Positions 1 through 11,660 of a DNA stretch of 64,000 bases are shown here, piece by piece. Position 1 is the stretch's first letter. Every line of letters begins with the position of its first letter. Source of the stretch: Phlebotomus papatasi. Taxonomy: Eukaryota > Arthropoda > Insecta > Diptera > Psychodidae. The DNA is taken from the NCBI RefSeq assembly GCF_024763615.1, contig NC_077223.1, positions 108,686,627 through 108,750,626 on the forward strand, read 5' to 3'. The notes below the pieces were generated by a model, which was not told where the DNA came from, searched no databases, and worked only from the letters and a program-made list of their open reading frames with translations. Made by a program: the position numbers and the translations under genes.

Positions 1-679
1 AATTCCACCGTGTAATTGATTATTCTATACCAAGTGTTCAGGTTCATCAGAAAATTAAATTTATATCGTAATTTCCATCAACTTCTGCCTTAAGGGCTGA
101 TTTGAACAAAAATTCCCTGGAAAATCTACGATGTTCACCTTTTCAAAGGAAAAGCGATTTTTCACGAAGAGTTTCCAAAGCAATTTTAATCATTCTTCCA
201 ATCCCTTTCTGTTGTGCTCGTTGAAGCCCAAAGGAAGGGGAATAAATCGATGGAAAAAATACTTTTTTCTTGTCTCTGAAAATTATTCACAAAATACTTT
301 ACTGACACTGAACCCTTAAGGATTGAAAATTTCTGAAGGGGTTGTGAACGCTTTTTACGCATTCTGAAAATTTTCAAGGTTGAACTTGCATGAACTTGAT
401 GAAAATAGAAGTTTATAAAAAGAAATTAAAAGCAAATAAATTCGTCTAAATATATTTTTTTTATTAAACTAGAAGATGAATTCTAAGGTTTAATCAATTT
501 TTACGACATATTAAGGTTCCCGTCTTTGTTATTTATTGTTTTCCATAGTATTTGTCAGATATTAATTTTATAGATTGATGATTTTGGTATCTATTTTTAT
601 GGATGATTTTAGTTTTTAAAGGATTTTCAACATTGGATACTGGTCTATAAATTCTCTAAATGGATACTAGTCTTACTGT
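1..679. other. AT-rich non-coding stretch
   Basis: No coding exon, RNA gene or clear repeat structure is visible. The short reading frames here lie on opposite strands over each other and have no recognisable protein features. Confidence 0.5.
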
Positions 680-1082
680 GTTATCACACTTGCACATTAA
701 AATTTTAATATGATTCACATTAATTGTCGCTGGTGAGAGTCCAAATGTGTAATTTGTGATTTGTGTTTGAATTATTTTATATTCAAAATTTGATCTATTT
801 GTTGATAAAAAGGTAGACTTGGCCCGCAAAATTTGATATAAATTGATTTATAGCATTAATGCGAAAAATTAATGCGATTTTCTCTTTAATTTTTTAATGT
901 GAAAAATATTTATGCTTTAGGTAAATTTAAACTTATTTTTGCATACCAAATCTACTTCTTTATCAATAAATAGAAAAACCCCATATATTAAGTGACTCAA
1001 AGACACAAATAACTTATTTGGAAGCTCACAAAAGACAATTAATGTGAATCACATTAAAATTTTAATGTGCAAGTGCGATAAC
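680..1082. mobile_element. Foldback element, 403 bp
   Basis: The two ends are near-perfect inverted copies over about 49 bases (left end begins GTTATCACACTTGCACATTA; the right end reads the same on the other strand with one or two changes). The similarity continues inward at lower identity, so most of the element is one long imperfect inverted repeat. No coding sequence. A decayed single arm of the same family is recognisable at about 26106-26165. Confidence 0.7.
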
Positions 1083-1423
1083 GCCGTTAGGCCTTTAGAC
1101 CTTGGTAAGGGGGAAACAAAAAAGAACGACATATTAATCACTCAATTTTTTAGTGCGAGTTTAAAAAACTAAATTTTACACTAATAATATCTGAAATTTT
1201 GAAAAACAAAATGAAATAATGTGTCTTTTCTATGATAAGTTTTCGTCAATTTTACCTGGCGATCAATATGATTTTATCGTAACTTACATCGGATTATCTT
1301 TTTCTTTGATATTTGTAAAAACAGGAAATTCCAACGGTTTCTTAATAGAAAAAACATTTTGAAAACAAAAAAGTTAGGGAATTACTCAACTAGAATTACA
1401 ATTTCGATAACTTAAATAAATTA

Positions 1424-1640
1424 AAGGAAAATGCTCAAGCTTCGTACGATCCCAAGCTTCGGAATGACTGAATTTTTCCTATGTTTCTCAATAAACGTGA
1501 CTCCACAGTATATTTTAAAAACTGGACAATTTTCCCTAGTTTTTAAAATATGGGTGCGATGAACCACATTTATTGAGAAACATAGGAAAAATTTAGTAAT
1601 TACGAAGCTTGTGTTCGCACGAAACATTGGCACTTTCCCC
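1424..1640. mobile_element. GGGGAAAGTG-family inverted-repeat element
   Basis: Arms of about 95 bases face each other (left includes AAGCTTCGTACGATCCCAAG; right ends CACTTTCCCC). Both ends abut a TA, fitting a TA target duplication. Related single arms lie at 25822-25933 and 55492-55570, and a full 985-bp relative at 41726-42710. Non-coding. Confidence 0.7.
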
Positions 1641-2515
1641 TACATGAAAGCTCCAGATACTAAGTACAATTATAATTAAATATCTGAAATTTGAATATGT
1701 AATCTATATTAATATTTCAATATTTATAACCCATAGAATACATCAATCCCATTCTCCTCTTTGATAGGCCAGACAGTTCAATGCTGTTAATCTCTGGCCA
1801 AATAATAATTTATGCGATTAAATATATAATTACACGTGGGTAATGCTTCAAGCTCAATATATTCAGAAATAATAATTTAATTTAATGCATACTTTCATAA
1901 GTTAGTTAAAGTGAGAATTAATGTTTTTTGAAAACAAAAAATAAATAAGTGCTTTAAAAAAGTGGTAAAAAGTGAATTATAAAATTCAGTGTATATACTC
2001 AGCTTCCGATTTAGAATGGCTATGGAGCTTTTTGTGAAACTGTGATGATTTTAAAATAGGCTCAAAAAAAACCTTCTACAAATTTCTGTTTTAAAGTTTT
2101 TCTAAAATTATTCCTCTGGAAAAGCAATATTTATCTAATTTGAAATTTTACTTTAAAATATTTAGAAGTGTCCCAAATAGTTTATCCGTTTTTTAAAACA
2201 AATTGTAAATGGGTAAAGACCATTTAAACATTTTTCGCTTTGTTATCCTGATTTTCTTTTTCTAAAAATGAAAAACTTATTTTATTATTATCAAAATCTT
2301 TAAATAAAAAACGTATTTTTATTTAATAAATATTTATTTTCAAGAAAACTTAAAACAAATAATTTGTAAAGAAATCTGAGTGACAATTTTTAGTGTTGTT
2401 CATAAAATTACCTAAATTGTGAGCGATATTTATGTTTGAAAATATAAAAGAAAATTGTCAGTAAAGACGATTTTTGAAAAAAGACAACTAATATTTTTTA
2501 AACTACGTTGTTTCA
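1641..2515. other. AT-rich non-coding stretch
   Basis: I see no coding frame or repeat boundary here. Confidence 0.45.
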
Positions 2516-2655
2516 CCCTTTAAGGACGATTGGGTCACCGATGACCCAAAAACGAAATTTTCCATATAGCCTTCTAAAGCCATGTTTTGCTCTAAAAAGT
2601 CAGAAAAAGTGATTTTTTCACTCAATTTTTAACGTTCTCGTCCTTAAAGGGTTAA
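2516..2655. mobile_element. Short CCCTTTAAGGACGA inverted-repeat element
   Basis: A 14-base terminal inverted repeat, CCCTTTAAGGACGA, bounds about 136 bases. The right end is followed by TTAA, the left by a one-base variant. TTAA flanks are the signature of piggyBac-type insertion. A longer relative starts at 41288 with the same terminus. Confidence 0.55.
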
Positions 2656-2790
2656 CTAATTTTAAATAGGAGATATATTAATTAATAAAATAAAAGTTAT
2701 TTCATAAAAGTTTGTCTTTTTGAGTTAAATTTAGTGGAAAGTGAAGTTTTTTTCAATTTTGATGCAAGTATCAAGTTGATTTAAAGAGTA

Positions 2791-3002
2791 GAGGAAGACT
2801 TTCAGGCTTCGCATACACTATGGCTTCGAACACTTCGTATTTTTCCCACATTACTTTAATGAATCTGACTTATTTTTTTCAGGTTTACTTAATACCAAGT
2901 TTTAAAATTTGTCATATTGATAAGTCAGATTCATTAAAAGAATATGGGAAAAACACAAAGTGTTCGAAACCACAGTGTACGTAAAGCTTGAAAACTTACC
3001 CC
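2791..3002. mobile_element. GGGGTAAGTTTTCAAGC-family inverted-repeat element
   Basis: About 80-base inverted arms, 212 bp in all, with TA on both sides. Its left arm contains the uninterrupted string GGCTTCGAACACTTCG, which serves as the empty-site reference for the insertion at 26853-27102. Confidence 0.7.
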
Positions 3003-3685
3003 TAAAACACACTTCTGGAGAGAAAAATGAAATATTTAAAGTTTTAATTTTTATAAAAAAACATTTTTAGATATTAATATTAAATATAGTGTGACGATTA
3101 GTGTATAAATTTATTTTTAGAACTTTCACATAAAAATTAAGCTGCGATAAATTATACAATGCTTTATTCACTTTAGAGTTTTGTGTATCAAATATTCGTG
3201 TATAGTCAAAATAATTTATCTCCTTGGCCTCTAAGGTTTAAGTTTATCAATTTGGAGTTATATCTTGATAATTTTTACACAATCTCTTGCTCTTTCCTCT
3301 ACTTGGTCGAGTTCTAATCTTAATTTTTTTAAGTTTCTCAAATTTATTTTAATTTAAGTTCGAAACATTTTCGAATCAAAAAAACAAAAGTTTTCTCACA
3401 CAATCACAAAAAAATCAATTTTAATCCATTTTTCACGAATTTAAGCTCAATTAAATCCTTTACTATCAGCTATTACGGAAAAATTACGTTTTAAAACTAT
3501 TCTTTTAGGAAATTATGTTTCTTTTTTTAATCATTTATGCACCGATTTTGGGTGATTTTGATTTATGAAACAAAGGTACAAAAACGTTCTCGTTGACCTG
3601 AATTTTGAAGGAGCCTTTTTTGAAGGAAATTCAAATTAATCTAACAAAATTTCAAAAGAAATGCTAATAGACCAAAAAGGCTTAA
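3003..3685. other. AT-rich non-coding stretch
   Basis: Nothing beyond simple AT-rich sequence is visible. Confidence 0.45.
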
Positions 3686-3689
3686 AACC

Positions 3690-4130
3690 AGTGCCGACCA
3701 AAATTCTGAAATACATACGAAAAGTCAAAATCTAGAAAAGCCAAAATCTAATAGAAACCAAATTTCGATTGAGTAAATCCCGAAAACCCTAAATTTCGAA
3801 AAGCTAAAACCTCGAAAAGCCAAAATCCCGAAAAGCTAAAATCTAGAAGAGACTAAATCCCGAATAGATAGAAACCCCTAAAACCCTAAATTCTAAGAAG
3901 TCAAAATATCGAGAAACAGAAAATCCAGAAAAGCCAAAATCCTTAAGAGACCAAATCTCGAATGTTTAAAACTCCCAAATGGATGGAAACCCCGAAAACC
4001 AAAAATCCCGAAAATCCTAAAAACACAAAATTTCATTTTTTTTTCCCGAAAGCCAAGATCCAGAAAAAAAACAAATTCCAGAAAGAAAAATCCAGAAAAG
4101 CCGAAATCCCGAAGAGACCCAATCCCAAGG
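3690..4130. repeat. Degenerate minisatellite, AATCCCGAAAAGCCAA type
   Basis: A loosely repeated unit of roughly 15-20 bases (forms such as AAAATCCCGAAAAGCTAA and AAATCTAGAAAAGCC) runs through the interval with many substitutions. Reverse-strand units (TTTTTCGAGATTTTGGCG, AGCTTTCGGGATTTT) appear at 4358-4402. A 67-residue open frame here, rich in Lys, Pro and Asn, is a by-product of the repeat and not a gene. Confidence 0.7.
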
Positions 4131-4418
4131 ACAAGGATCCCTATATTATTTATGAATTCAAATAGGTCTCATCCTCTAAAACCTAATAACTACCTATCTA
4201 AAAAAAATTGCAGCATTTAAAACTACTGTTTACTGCTGCCCAAGTTTGCCCTAGAATAATTATCCAAAACACAGATAATTTCTGTTTGTCTCCAACAAGC
4301 GCGGATAAAATCGTGAGAGAAGTTACATAGGACACTTTTAAAATGCAGTTTTTTTGGCTTTTTCGAGATTTTGGCGTTCAACATTTTAGCTTTCGGGATT
4401 TTTTGACCGGGACGCCTT

Positions 4419-4818
4419 ATGATGTCTACACACAAGAAGCAATTTTCGTCAAAAATTGCCTTTTTTAAAAAAAATTCTGACGTTTCTGCCTACAAGGATA
4501 GGCAAGGGGAAAACAACTCGCGAGTCTAGAACAACGTGAATATTGCGAATATCGGCATTTTTTCGTGAATATTGCGAATATTTCATAAACATCGTGAATA
4601 TCGCGAATATCGTGAATAATTCCTGAATATTGCGAATATCACGAATATTTAGTGAAATATTCGAATATTTTTTTCTTCTCATATAAAACTGTGAATATTT
4701 TGTGAATATTGATTCTACGACATGAAATTTTGGTCAGTTGTTTGCCCCTTGAGGATAGGGTAAATTTTCTTTAAAAATGCATTTTTAAAGGAATTGCTTC
4801 TAGTGTGTAGAGGCCATT
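4419..4818. mobile_element. GTCTACACACTAGAAGC-family element
   Basis: Inverted ends: left TGTCTACACACAAGAAGC, right GCTTCTAGTGTGTAGAGGCC. The middle has expanded into a tandem repeat (4537-4712). Relatives: 8776-8887, 9242-9388 and 38027-38171. Confidence 0.6.
4537..4712. repeat. GTGAATATTGCGAATATC tandem repeat
   Basis: An 18-base unit and its half-unit (CGTGAATAT / TGCGAATAT) recur about nine times with small variations inside the surrounding element. Confidence 0.75.
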
Positions 4819-4819
4819 A

Positions 4820-5400
4820 TGCATTTATTTGAAAAATCAACATAAGTCCTATTTTGTTCATAACTGTTTCCAATAGCCAAGGAACATGAATTTTTCAAAG
4901 ACAATATATTAATTTTATTAAGAAAAAGAGGTCAAAAATGTCTTCAGTTTGTCTTATTAAACGAAAAATGTTCCTTATAGTCACGAAAGCCTTTCTACAA
5001 AACTTGTCTCAAAAAATCGTCAAAAAATCTATGCTAAACCAATTTTAATTATTATGGGAAGATGTGAAAAGTTTGAAGCACTCCTTAAAAATTTTTGGTT
5101 AATGGCATTCTAGTTTTTTACGAAGGTAAATCGAAAGCTTCCCCAAAGTCCTTCCAAAATTTAATTCGAAATTTTTAATATTAAAGTTTACATTTTTCGT
5201 TACGTTTCTTTAAATAACATTAATCATAAATCTTTTTTTTACTCAAGTTGGATAATTTTAGTTTTTTTGGAAGGGTCGCAAGATTACAAAATATACCTTT
5301 AAGTGAATAAAGCCACTTTTATTTTGGGAAAACATGCCCTTAAGGTCAGCTTAATATGTTCTTAAATTATTTTTAATTTTTCGGTTTTTTTAAAATACTT
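4820..5400. other. Non-coding stretch
   Basis: No gene or bounded repeat is apparent. Confidence 0.4.
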
Positions 5401-5401
5401 A

Positions 5402-5827
5402 GGGTAAGTGTGCCAAATTTCGGCATAGTTGCATGCAAGCGTCAAAGTCTTAAGTTTGAAATGTAATATTTTAAATTCAAATTGATTTTTTTATTCTTTC
5501 TTCTGAAAGAGTGTTGCTTGGAACCTTGTAAAGTGTTTACCGTCTTTATTTACTCTAAAATAATTTTTAAAACATTTTAAAATGAATAAAAATATAGACA
5601 TAACTTTGGTGCCCTATTTCGGCCACCTTCATTCTCATAGTTCCTTGCCCTTCGGGAATTCTTCCAATATCTTTTTCACGTCATCTCGTTTGTCAAAGCT
5701 ACATTTTTTGTTATTCTTTTGCATTGTATAATCTCTAGAGTACGTAAAATCTAAAAGTTCATGGAAATTCGAGGAACAAAAAAGGTGTCCGGAATTGCAA
5801 GCTGGCCGGAATTTGGCACGCTTACCC
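5402..5827. mobile_element. GGGTAAGTGTGCCAAATT-family element, copy 1
   Basis: Terminal inverted repeat (left GGGTAAGTGTGCCAAATTTC; right, other strand, GGGTAAGCGTGCCAAATTCC), TA on both sides, 426 bp, non-coding. A second copy, 433 bp, also TA-flanked, is at 43529-43961. Confidence 0.8.
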
Positions 5828-5843
5828 TATTGACTGTCATATA

Positions 5844-6038
5844 AAGGAACGTGGGGCACCTTTGAATGTGGGACAGCCTTGAAAATGGAATTTTTCATAT
5901 ATTTTTTTTAATAAAATTGAGCTTCTATAATTTAGCTGCACAAACAGATTGAGAAGCTTAAAGTACATTATGATATGGTTCAGTAGAAAAACTCAAATTT
6001 CAAAACTGCCCCACATTTAAAGGTACCCCACTACCCCC
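5844..6038. mobile_element. GTGGGGCACCTTT-family element
   Basis: Inverted arms (left GTGGGGCACCTTTGAATGTG; right, other strand, GTGGGGTACCTTTAAATGTG) and TA at both ends, 195 bp. Relatives: the nested element at 14196-14419 and single arms near 15340, 39885-39950 and 52961. Confidence 0.7.
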
Positions 6039-8775
6039 TAGAGGGGAATTGGCAAGTCTCTGTTCCTTCTTGACTACATCCTTGTTGCATATAGAGTACT
6101 TTTGACACTTTAGAGAAGAAAACATGCTTCTTAAAGATTTTTCAACAACGAAACGATATATCAACGGCTATCGTTTTGTAAAAAAATTCTTCCTTACCTG
6201 CTAAATTTCGCAAATTTATCATTCTTCCGCAAAATTTCAAGAATCCACACCTCCTGAAAACTCCTTTTGTATCCATTGAAAATCAGCAATATCAAAATTC
6301 TTCACCTGCTTGAGAGGAAATCATTTGTGATTTTTTTTCTTCTTCACATAGTCCCCAGAAGGGATGTTGAGGGCATACAATTTCAGATGGGATATTCTTT
6401 GCGGGGATGACAAAAATTCCACAAGTGGTAATAGAGGACATATTTCCAGGGTGTATTCCGCAGAATTCTCTGAAGGATTTGACTTGTTGCCCCTCAATTC
6501 ATTCCCACAAAGTGGCGCACAATTCAATTTCAAATCTAACAATGGTGATATTTTTCGACAAATGCTCCACAAACTCCAACAATATTTTTTTTTCTCTACC
6601 CTGAGAATGAGTGAAAATTCAATATTTCAGCAGAATTGCCAGGGTGATGTTCAAAAATCAAGGGTGATTTTCCTTTCCTTCTCCTTTGCGATTTGTGTTT
6701 CTTGTGCCAAAACGAGTGTGCGGCTTGGGGTTTGGGGGGTGGAAAAAGAACCAAAATCCACCCAAGAAAAATTGTCTGTTCTTCCTTACCCCACCAAAGA
6801 TTTTGCATGCTATCCCAAACCAATGTGTGAGTAATTTCATTAAAACTTCTTTCAGGCGTCACGAACAACCGCCTAAACAATTCAATCAATTTTATTTGTC
6901 TAAAGCTGCGCCCTCCCTAACCCCCTCCAAAAAGCTCTTCCCTAGGACTTTGGTGAGAGAAATAATATTTGCAAAAAGTGATTGAAAGATTAGCGAAAGC
7001 TTAAACGACGGACTTTGTTATCTCGTCATCTGCCTCTTCTTAATTTTCCTCTCAAATACAGCCCAAAGTGTTGGTTTTCATTCCAATGGAAATTTTATAT
7101 TAAGCTCCACTCGACCCCACAACTTCGCCAAATTTCACGTGAATGCCCCTAGTAAAGGAGATTCTGGCCCAGAATAAAGTATATTCAGAAGAACATTTTC
7201 GCATCAGCTCCTTTCAAGTTACCGGGTACCAAAAAAAAAAAGTTTCGTCTTTCACCTTCAGCACAAAAAGCTTCAGAACAGAGTCACTCTTTTCGCGTGT
7301 CATTTGTGCTTCATTTTGTATTCATAAATTCCAGGACTTTCTGGATGGATATACCTTTAAAAGGGTGTCTGATTTTTACAAAGTTTTAGGTAGTAACTAG
7401 ATCTTAAAGAAGTGTCGGAAAGGAGCTTTTTTATAGTACATTATTAGCATAACTTTCAACAAGTAAGAAGGCTCAAAGTCTCTAAGATTGGGATCAAAAC
7501 TTTTAAAATGCCTTTAGAAAAAATTCACCCCTCTTGTTTAGACTAAATTGAAGAATTTGTGGAAAAAAACACAATACAATCACCATATGTCAATTTTCTA
7601 TGTTTTTTTCTATGTTAGATTTTGTCAAATATTAATTATTATTGTAAAATTTGTTTTGGAATTATTATAGAATATCCAAAATAGGTCGTCTAAGTCTTAA
7701 ATAAATTAAACCTTGAGCGACATTCTGACAATAGCCTAGAGCTGTCATTCATTAACCCATAACCAAGCCCATAACTTTCGATTATCCTCAAACTCTTTAT
7801 AGAATTTATGTTGATGGAACTATTACATTATTAATATCAATCCTTAAGCTTAAGCTTAAGCTTTCTAACTAAAGTTTTTGGTTTTGATATTCTATAAGAT
7901 TAATACTCAATTCGATGTAATCTAACATACTTTGTTAGATTATAAAACATAGAAAATACAAGAAATATCATTTGATTCATAAAACAGAGAAAACATTGAA
8001 AAAATTGAACATCGAAATATTGCTTATTACAATTAATACGCCGTTCTTTCTATCGAAACTTTCAAATCATTTAATTTTCCTTTTTTTGTCAAATTAGGAC
8101 TTAAGTTGCTTTAATCCGAAGAACATTGTGATACCCTGGGTCCTAGGATAACCAATTATTCGCTCTTAGGAGCCAAGAACTCGGAGTTTGATGCTCCTCA
8201 TTTCACGATCTAACCAAAACTACTCCTTCTCTGAACGAACATTTCGTATATCGTCCTTATTCAAGAGTGGGGAAAATAACAAGGCATTCAAATTGTAATC
8301 ATTGTAACTTCTATCTAACATCGAATACATTTTGAGATTCGACATTGAAAACTGAGAATATAATAATTAATTATTCCTTGCCATTCCTTAACCAAAACTT
8401 TCCAACACATACAACTTTCCAATAGTAACATCCGAATAATCTTGCATACTTTATGTGAAATACAAAACATCGAATTCATAGAAATTTGAAGTATTTTTTA
8501 TTCTCACTCAACCAATGTATCGTTTTAATGTAAGCTTAATGCAAGCTAAAGAAGATAGTATGAGTTCTAAAATACACTATGCCTATTTTCGATGTTTTTT
8601 CTATATTTTCTTTATATTTTCTAGGCTTCTTGCGAAGCTTCTTATTACAAAAAATAATCAGTTTCCAGAACTATTTATTGAGTTAAAATTGTCTTGCCTT
8701 GGTACATTTACTAAATTTGTTGTAACAAATAACTCAAAGAGTAGTACCATCCTACTTCTGAAATTGTAAACTCTT
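6039..8775. other. Long non-coding stretch
   Basis: Several open frames of 60-156 codons overlap in different frames on both strands between 6320 and 7400, but none has a signal peptide, domain, family resemblance or convincing splice partner. The local sequence is slightly richer in C and G. I annotate no gene. Confidence 0.45.
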
Positions 8776-8887
8776 ATGGCGTCTACACACTAGAGAAGTT
8801 TATGTCCATATTGAAGAGTATTTCCTATACAAACGTAGGGAATTTGCTTCAATATGGACATAAATTTCTCTAGTGTGTAGACGCCAT
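8776..8887. mobile_element. Near-perfect 112-bp hairpin element
   Basis: The arms ATGGCGTCTACACACTAGAG and its inverse, extended through TTTATGTCCATATTGAAG, pair over about 41 bases around a loop of about 30. It shares its ends with the GTCTACACACTAGA family, but its interior differs. Confidence 0.8.
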
Positions 8888-8893
8888 TGAGGC

Positions 8894-9000
8894 AGTCTAC
8901 ACATTGAAAATAGTTTTAACAAAATTTTAACGTTTCACCTGCAGCGCAGGTGATTTCTTGAAAAAAATTAACGATAATTGCTCTTAATGTGTAGAAGACT
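8894..9000. mobile_element. Second hairpin-type element, adjacent
   Basis: Ends AGTCTACACATT and AATGTGTAGAAGACT form an imperfect inverted repeat directly beside the preceding hairpin, with related termini. An internal palindrome, CACCTGCAGCGCAGGTG, sits in the middle. Confidence 0.5.
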
Positions 9001-9241
9001 AAATCGAAAACCTTATTTACCATTCTGGCTAACACATTAAGTATTTCTGTACTTATTAAGTATTTAATAAGTTCCTAACTCAGTGACTTAATTTTATTGT
9101 ATTGCAAAACACCTAACTATTTAAAAATTAAATTAAATTGAAGCAGACGTTAACGCTTTGTGGTGAAAAGCGAAACTAACATGGCATGACTTAGTCTTAA
9201 CACTGAATACTTAATTAAGGACTTTCGACTAAGCACTTTTA

Positions 9242-9388
9242 TGGTCTCTAAACACTATGAAAAATTTCTATTAAAAATGCTTTTTTAGAGAAAATTTCCC
9301 CTATCCTTGTAGGCAGAAACGTCAGAATTTTTTTAAAAAAATGCAATTTTTGACGAAAATTGCTTCTAGTGTGTAGAGACACCATTAG
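9242..9388. mobile_element. GTCTACACACTAGAAGC-family element
   Basis: Right end AATTGCTTCTAGTGTGTAGA matches the family; the left end (GGTCTCTAAACACTATG) is diverged. It lies immediately upstream of the left end of the large transposon at 9393. Confidence 0.55.
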
Positions 9389-9730
9389 AGTACACAGAAA
9401 AAAGTTTTTCGTAAAAATTTGTGAAAAGTTTGTAAGAACTGTATGAAAATCAACGAACCGGGAGTTGGAATTGTCTTCCAACTTCCGTTTCGTAAAAAAA
9501 GGTTAATTTCACCTCCAAAAGTTTGTTAAATACAAATTATCATCCGAGGTTTGTTAAATTAAACTCCAAGGAGGTAAATTTTTGTAGGACGGCGAATTGA
9601 GCAGTATACAGGGTAACTCTTCAGTTCATACTATTCACATTGTACATTTCCTTACTAATTTATTTTAATAAAAACAATTATTAATATTCTGAAAAATATC
9701 ATATATTTCACTTTTCAATTATATTTCAAA

Positions 9731-11659
9731 TCACATTTCTTTTGAACCTAAAAATTTTGCCATTTTCAGTCCACATTTTACAGACAGGGTTTTAGTTATA
9801 TTTCGTCTGGATGTTATGTTCTTACAATAGTCTTTCATTTGTTTATGCTTGCTCTCAAATCTCAAACAGCATATCTGTCTCAATGGTCCACATCTTCTTA
9901 TAATACTTGGATAGTGCACTAAATAATGGAATTTAGGAGTAAGTTTTGCATTAAATATTCTCTGATAATTTTCATTAAGATGTTCAATCAAGTTTTTAAG
10001 AATGATGATCTCTCCTTCAGTTAAAGTCCATTTCATTACGATATTAATAATTTTTTTCAAAATAATGATAAGATTTAATGTTTCGTCGTTGTTTGGAACA
10101 AATTCTCCGATCAATTCAGTGATAATGCAAATGAAAGTATGGGTTTCCATCGCACTCATTTTTAGTTTTTGTTTAATTAAATGTTGCTTGGAAATACTTG
10201 TGCTACATTTCTCATGATCGGTTGAGTATTTAAATGAATTTTTTCGATTGTTTAATATTTCTAAAGAAAAATATTTTTTAGCGTAAATGAACTGAAAGAG
10301 AGACTTACACAAAATATAATGTACTACTCCTTCGAAACAATCGTGCATCAAATCAGAATAAAAATTGTCGGTGACATGAAAACCTTCTATTTCATTAAAA
10401 ATACTATTTTCAACTAAACCTGTGATTTTGTGATCTTTTAATTTTAAGTCTGAAGAATAGTTGTTCTGGTCTCGAATGTTTTCACTGTGCTCTATGCAAT
10501 CTTTGACCAAATCATTCTTTTTTCTTGTACATAGCCTGCAATAGCTATTATTTATAAATGAACCTGTAAAACCCAAACTTTTATTTAATTCTAAATGATC
10601 ACCGACAATTAACGCCAACGAGAAATATACCTTTACATCCATTCCTCTTATATTGATAACAATACCCTCTGTTTGCAAATCATTGACTAGATTTTTTAAC
10701 TTATCGTAAATCTGAGTATTGCTCCTGTAAAATGCTTTCCTTACAAACATTATGGGAAAAATATATTCTGTCTTAGAGTTCCATTCTATTGGTAAATTAA
10801 CAAGCTTAAAATAAACTCCTTTTACTGCATAAGTCTTAGCATGTGATCCCAAAGGATTGCAAATTTCGAAGTCATCCATATAAATTAAATAAGGAAAAGT
10901 AAGTTTACCTTGATTAAGCTCCTTATTTTTTTTATACTGGGATCCATTAACAAAATTAACATAATCTTCACTTTTTTGTGCATTTATCAAATTTTCGTAG
11001 ATCCTTTGAAACGTATTTGGCATTTGTAGAAATTTCTTGAGCCAGAACTTTAAAGGCATCATATGTAACATTTCATTTTCTTCACCGTCAAGAAAATACT
11101 CCATTGCATCTTCATACAAATCATTTCTTTTTAAATAGTTGAAAAATTGAATTTCTGTATTACGACTTTTGAAAGGATCACTTAAAACATTCATTATCAA
11201 AAGCGAATCTTCCATTTCATGTGTATTAATTTCATTTTTGTTTTCCAAATTTCTTTTCATGAAATCACCAATAAAAGATGTAAGTTTTACAACTTCAGTT
11301 CTAACAAACTCTACATCTTGTCGTGAAAAACTGTTCTTAGAATGTAAATTTAACAAAAAACTTGTTGTTTTCTCAGAGAATTCTTGTTGGAAATCGATAT
11401 TTGCAATAAACGTATTACTTTTCTCTGGATAATTATTGTCTACCATTGAGTCTATAGGAGCATTACTATCAGTCACATTACTTGTACTTTGTAGATGAGA
11501 TAGGAGGTGCTTTTCAAACGACTTCACGTTTTGAAAAATTTGATAACAGTCATCTTGTCCACAGAGAAAGGTCGACATACCATGATCTTTTTTCAAATGT
11601 TCTATAAACGTTTTAGGTACGTCAAGAGGACGTACCACTTTACACTTCATACAATACAT
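9731..11659 (-). CDS. C2H2 zinc-finger, DDE-type transposase-like protein
   Basis: A 642-residue open frame, probably the transposase of the enclosing element. Two C2H2 fingers are visible at the N terminus (C3, C6, H21, H26 and C33, C38, H51, H55), fitting DNA binding. Further in are YMDDFE (261-266) followed by NPLG, VGDHLE (352-357), a CRLC knuckle (374-377), DLMHD (436-440) and FHYLVHYPSIIRRCGP before RFESKH (600-605). I infer that D262 or D263, D354 and E602 could be the catalytic acids of an RNase H-like fold; this is not proven. Proteins of this style are widespread in animal genomes as uncharacterised repeats. The frame is unbroken, so this copy decayed little or inserted recently. 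An AATAAA lies about 60 bases past the stop. The start follows the upstream stop by one base, and an AG just before it could be a splice acceptor. Confidence 0.75.
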   Translation of the reverse strand: MYCMKCKVVRPLDVPKTFIEHLKKDHGMSTFLCGQDDCYQIFQNVKSFEKHLLSHLQSTSNVTDSNAPIDSMVDNNYPEKSNTFIANIDFQQEFSEKTTSFLLNLHSKNSFSRQDVEFVRTEVVKLTSFIGDFMKRNLENKNEINTHEMEDSLLIMNVLSDPFKSRNTEIQFFNYLKRNDLYEDAMEYFLDGEENEMLHMMPLKFWLKKFLQMPNTFQRIYENLINAQKSEDYVNFVNGSQYKKNKELNQGKLTFPYLIYMDDFEICNPLGSHAKTYAVKGVYFKLVNLPIEWNSKTEYIFPIMFVRKAFYRSNTQIYDKLKNLVNDLQTEGIVINIRGMDVKVYFSLALIVGDHLELNKSLGFTGSFINNSYCRLCTRKKNDLVKDCIEHSENIRDQNNYSSDLKLKDHKITGLVENSIFNEIEGFHVTDNFYSDLMHDCFEGVVHYILCKSLFQFIYAKKYFSLEILNNRKNSFKYSTDHEKCSTSISKQHLIKQKLKMSAMETHTFICIITELIGEFVPNNDETLNLIIILKKIINIVMKWTLTEGEIIILKNLIEHLNENYQRIFNAKLTPKFHYLVHYPSIIRRCGPLRQICCLRFESKHKQMKDYCKNITSRRNITKTLSVKCGLKMAKFLGSKEM

Positions 11660-11660
11660 C

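Noticed and set aside
6320..7400. Cluster of overlapping open frames including one of 156 codons
   Set aside because: They lie in several frames on both strands, with no domain, signal peptide or splice partner; base composition explains them.
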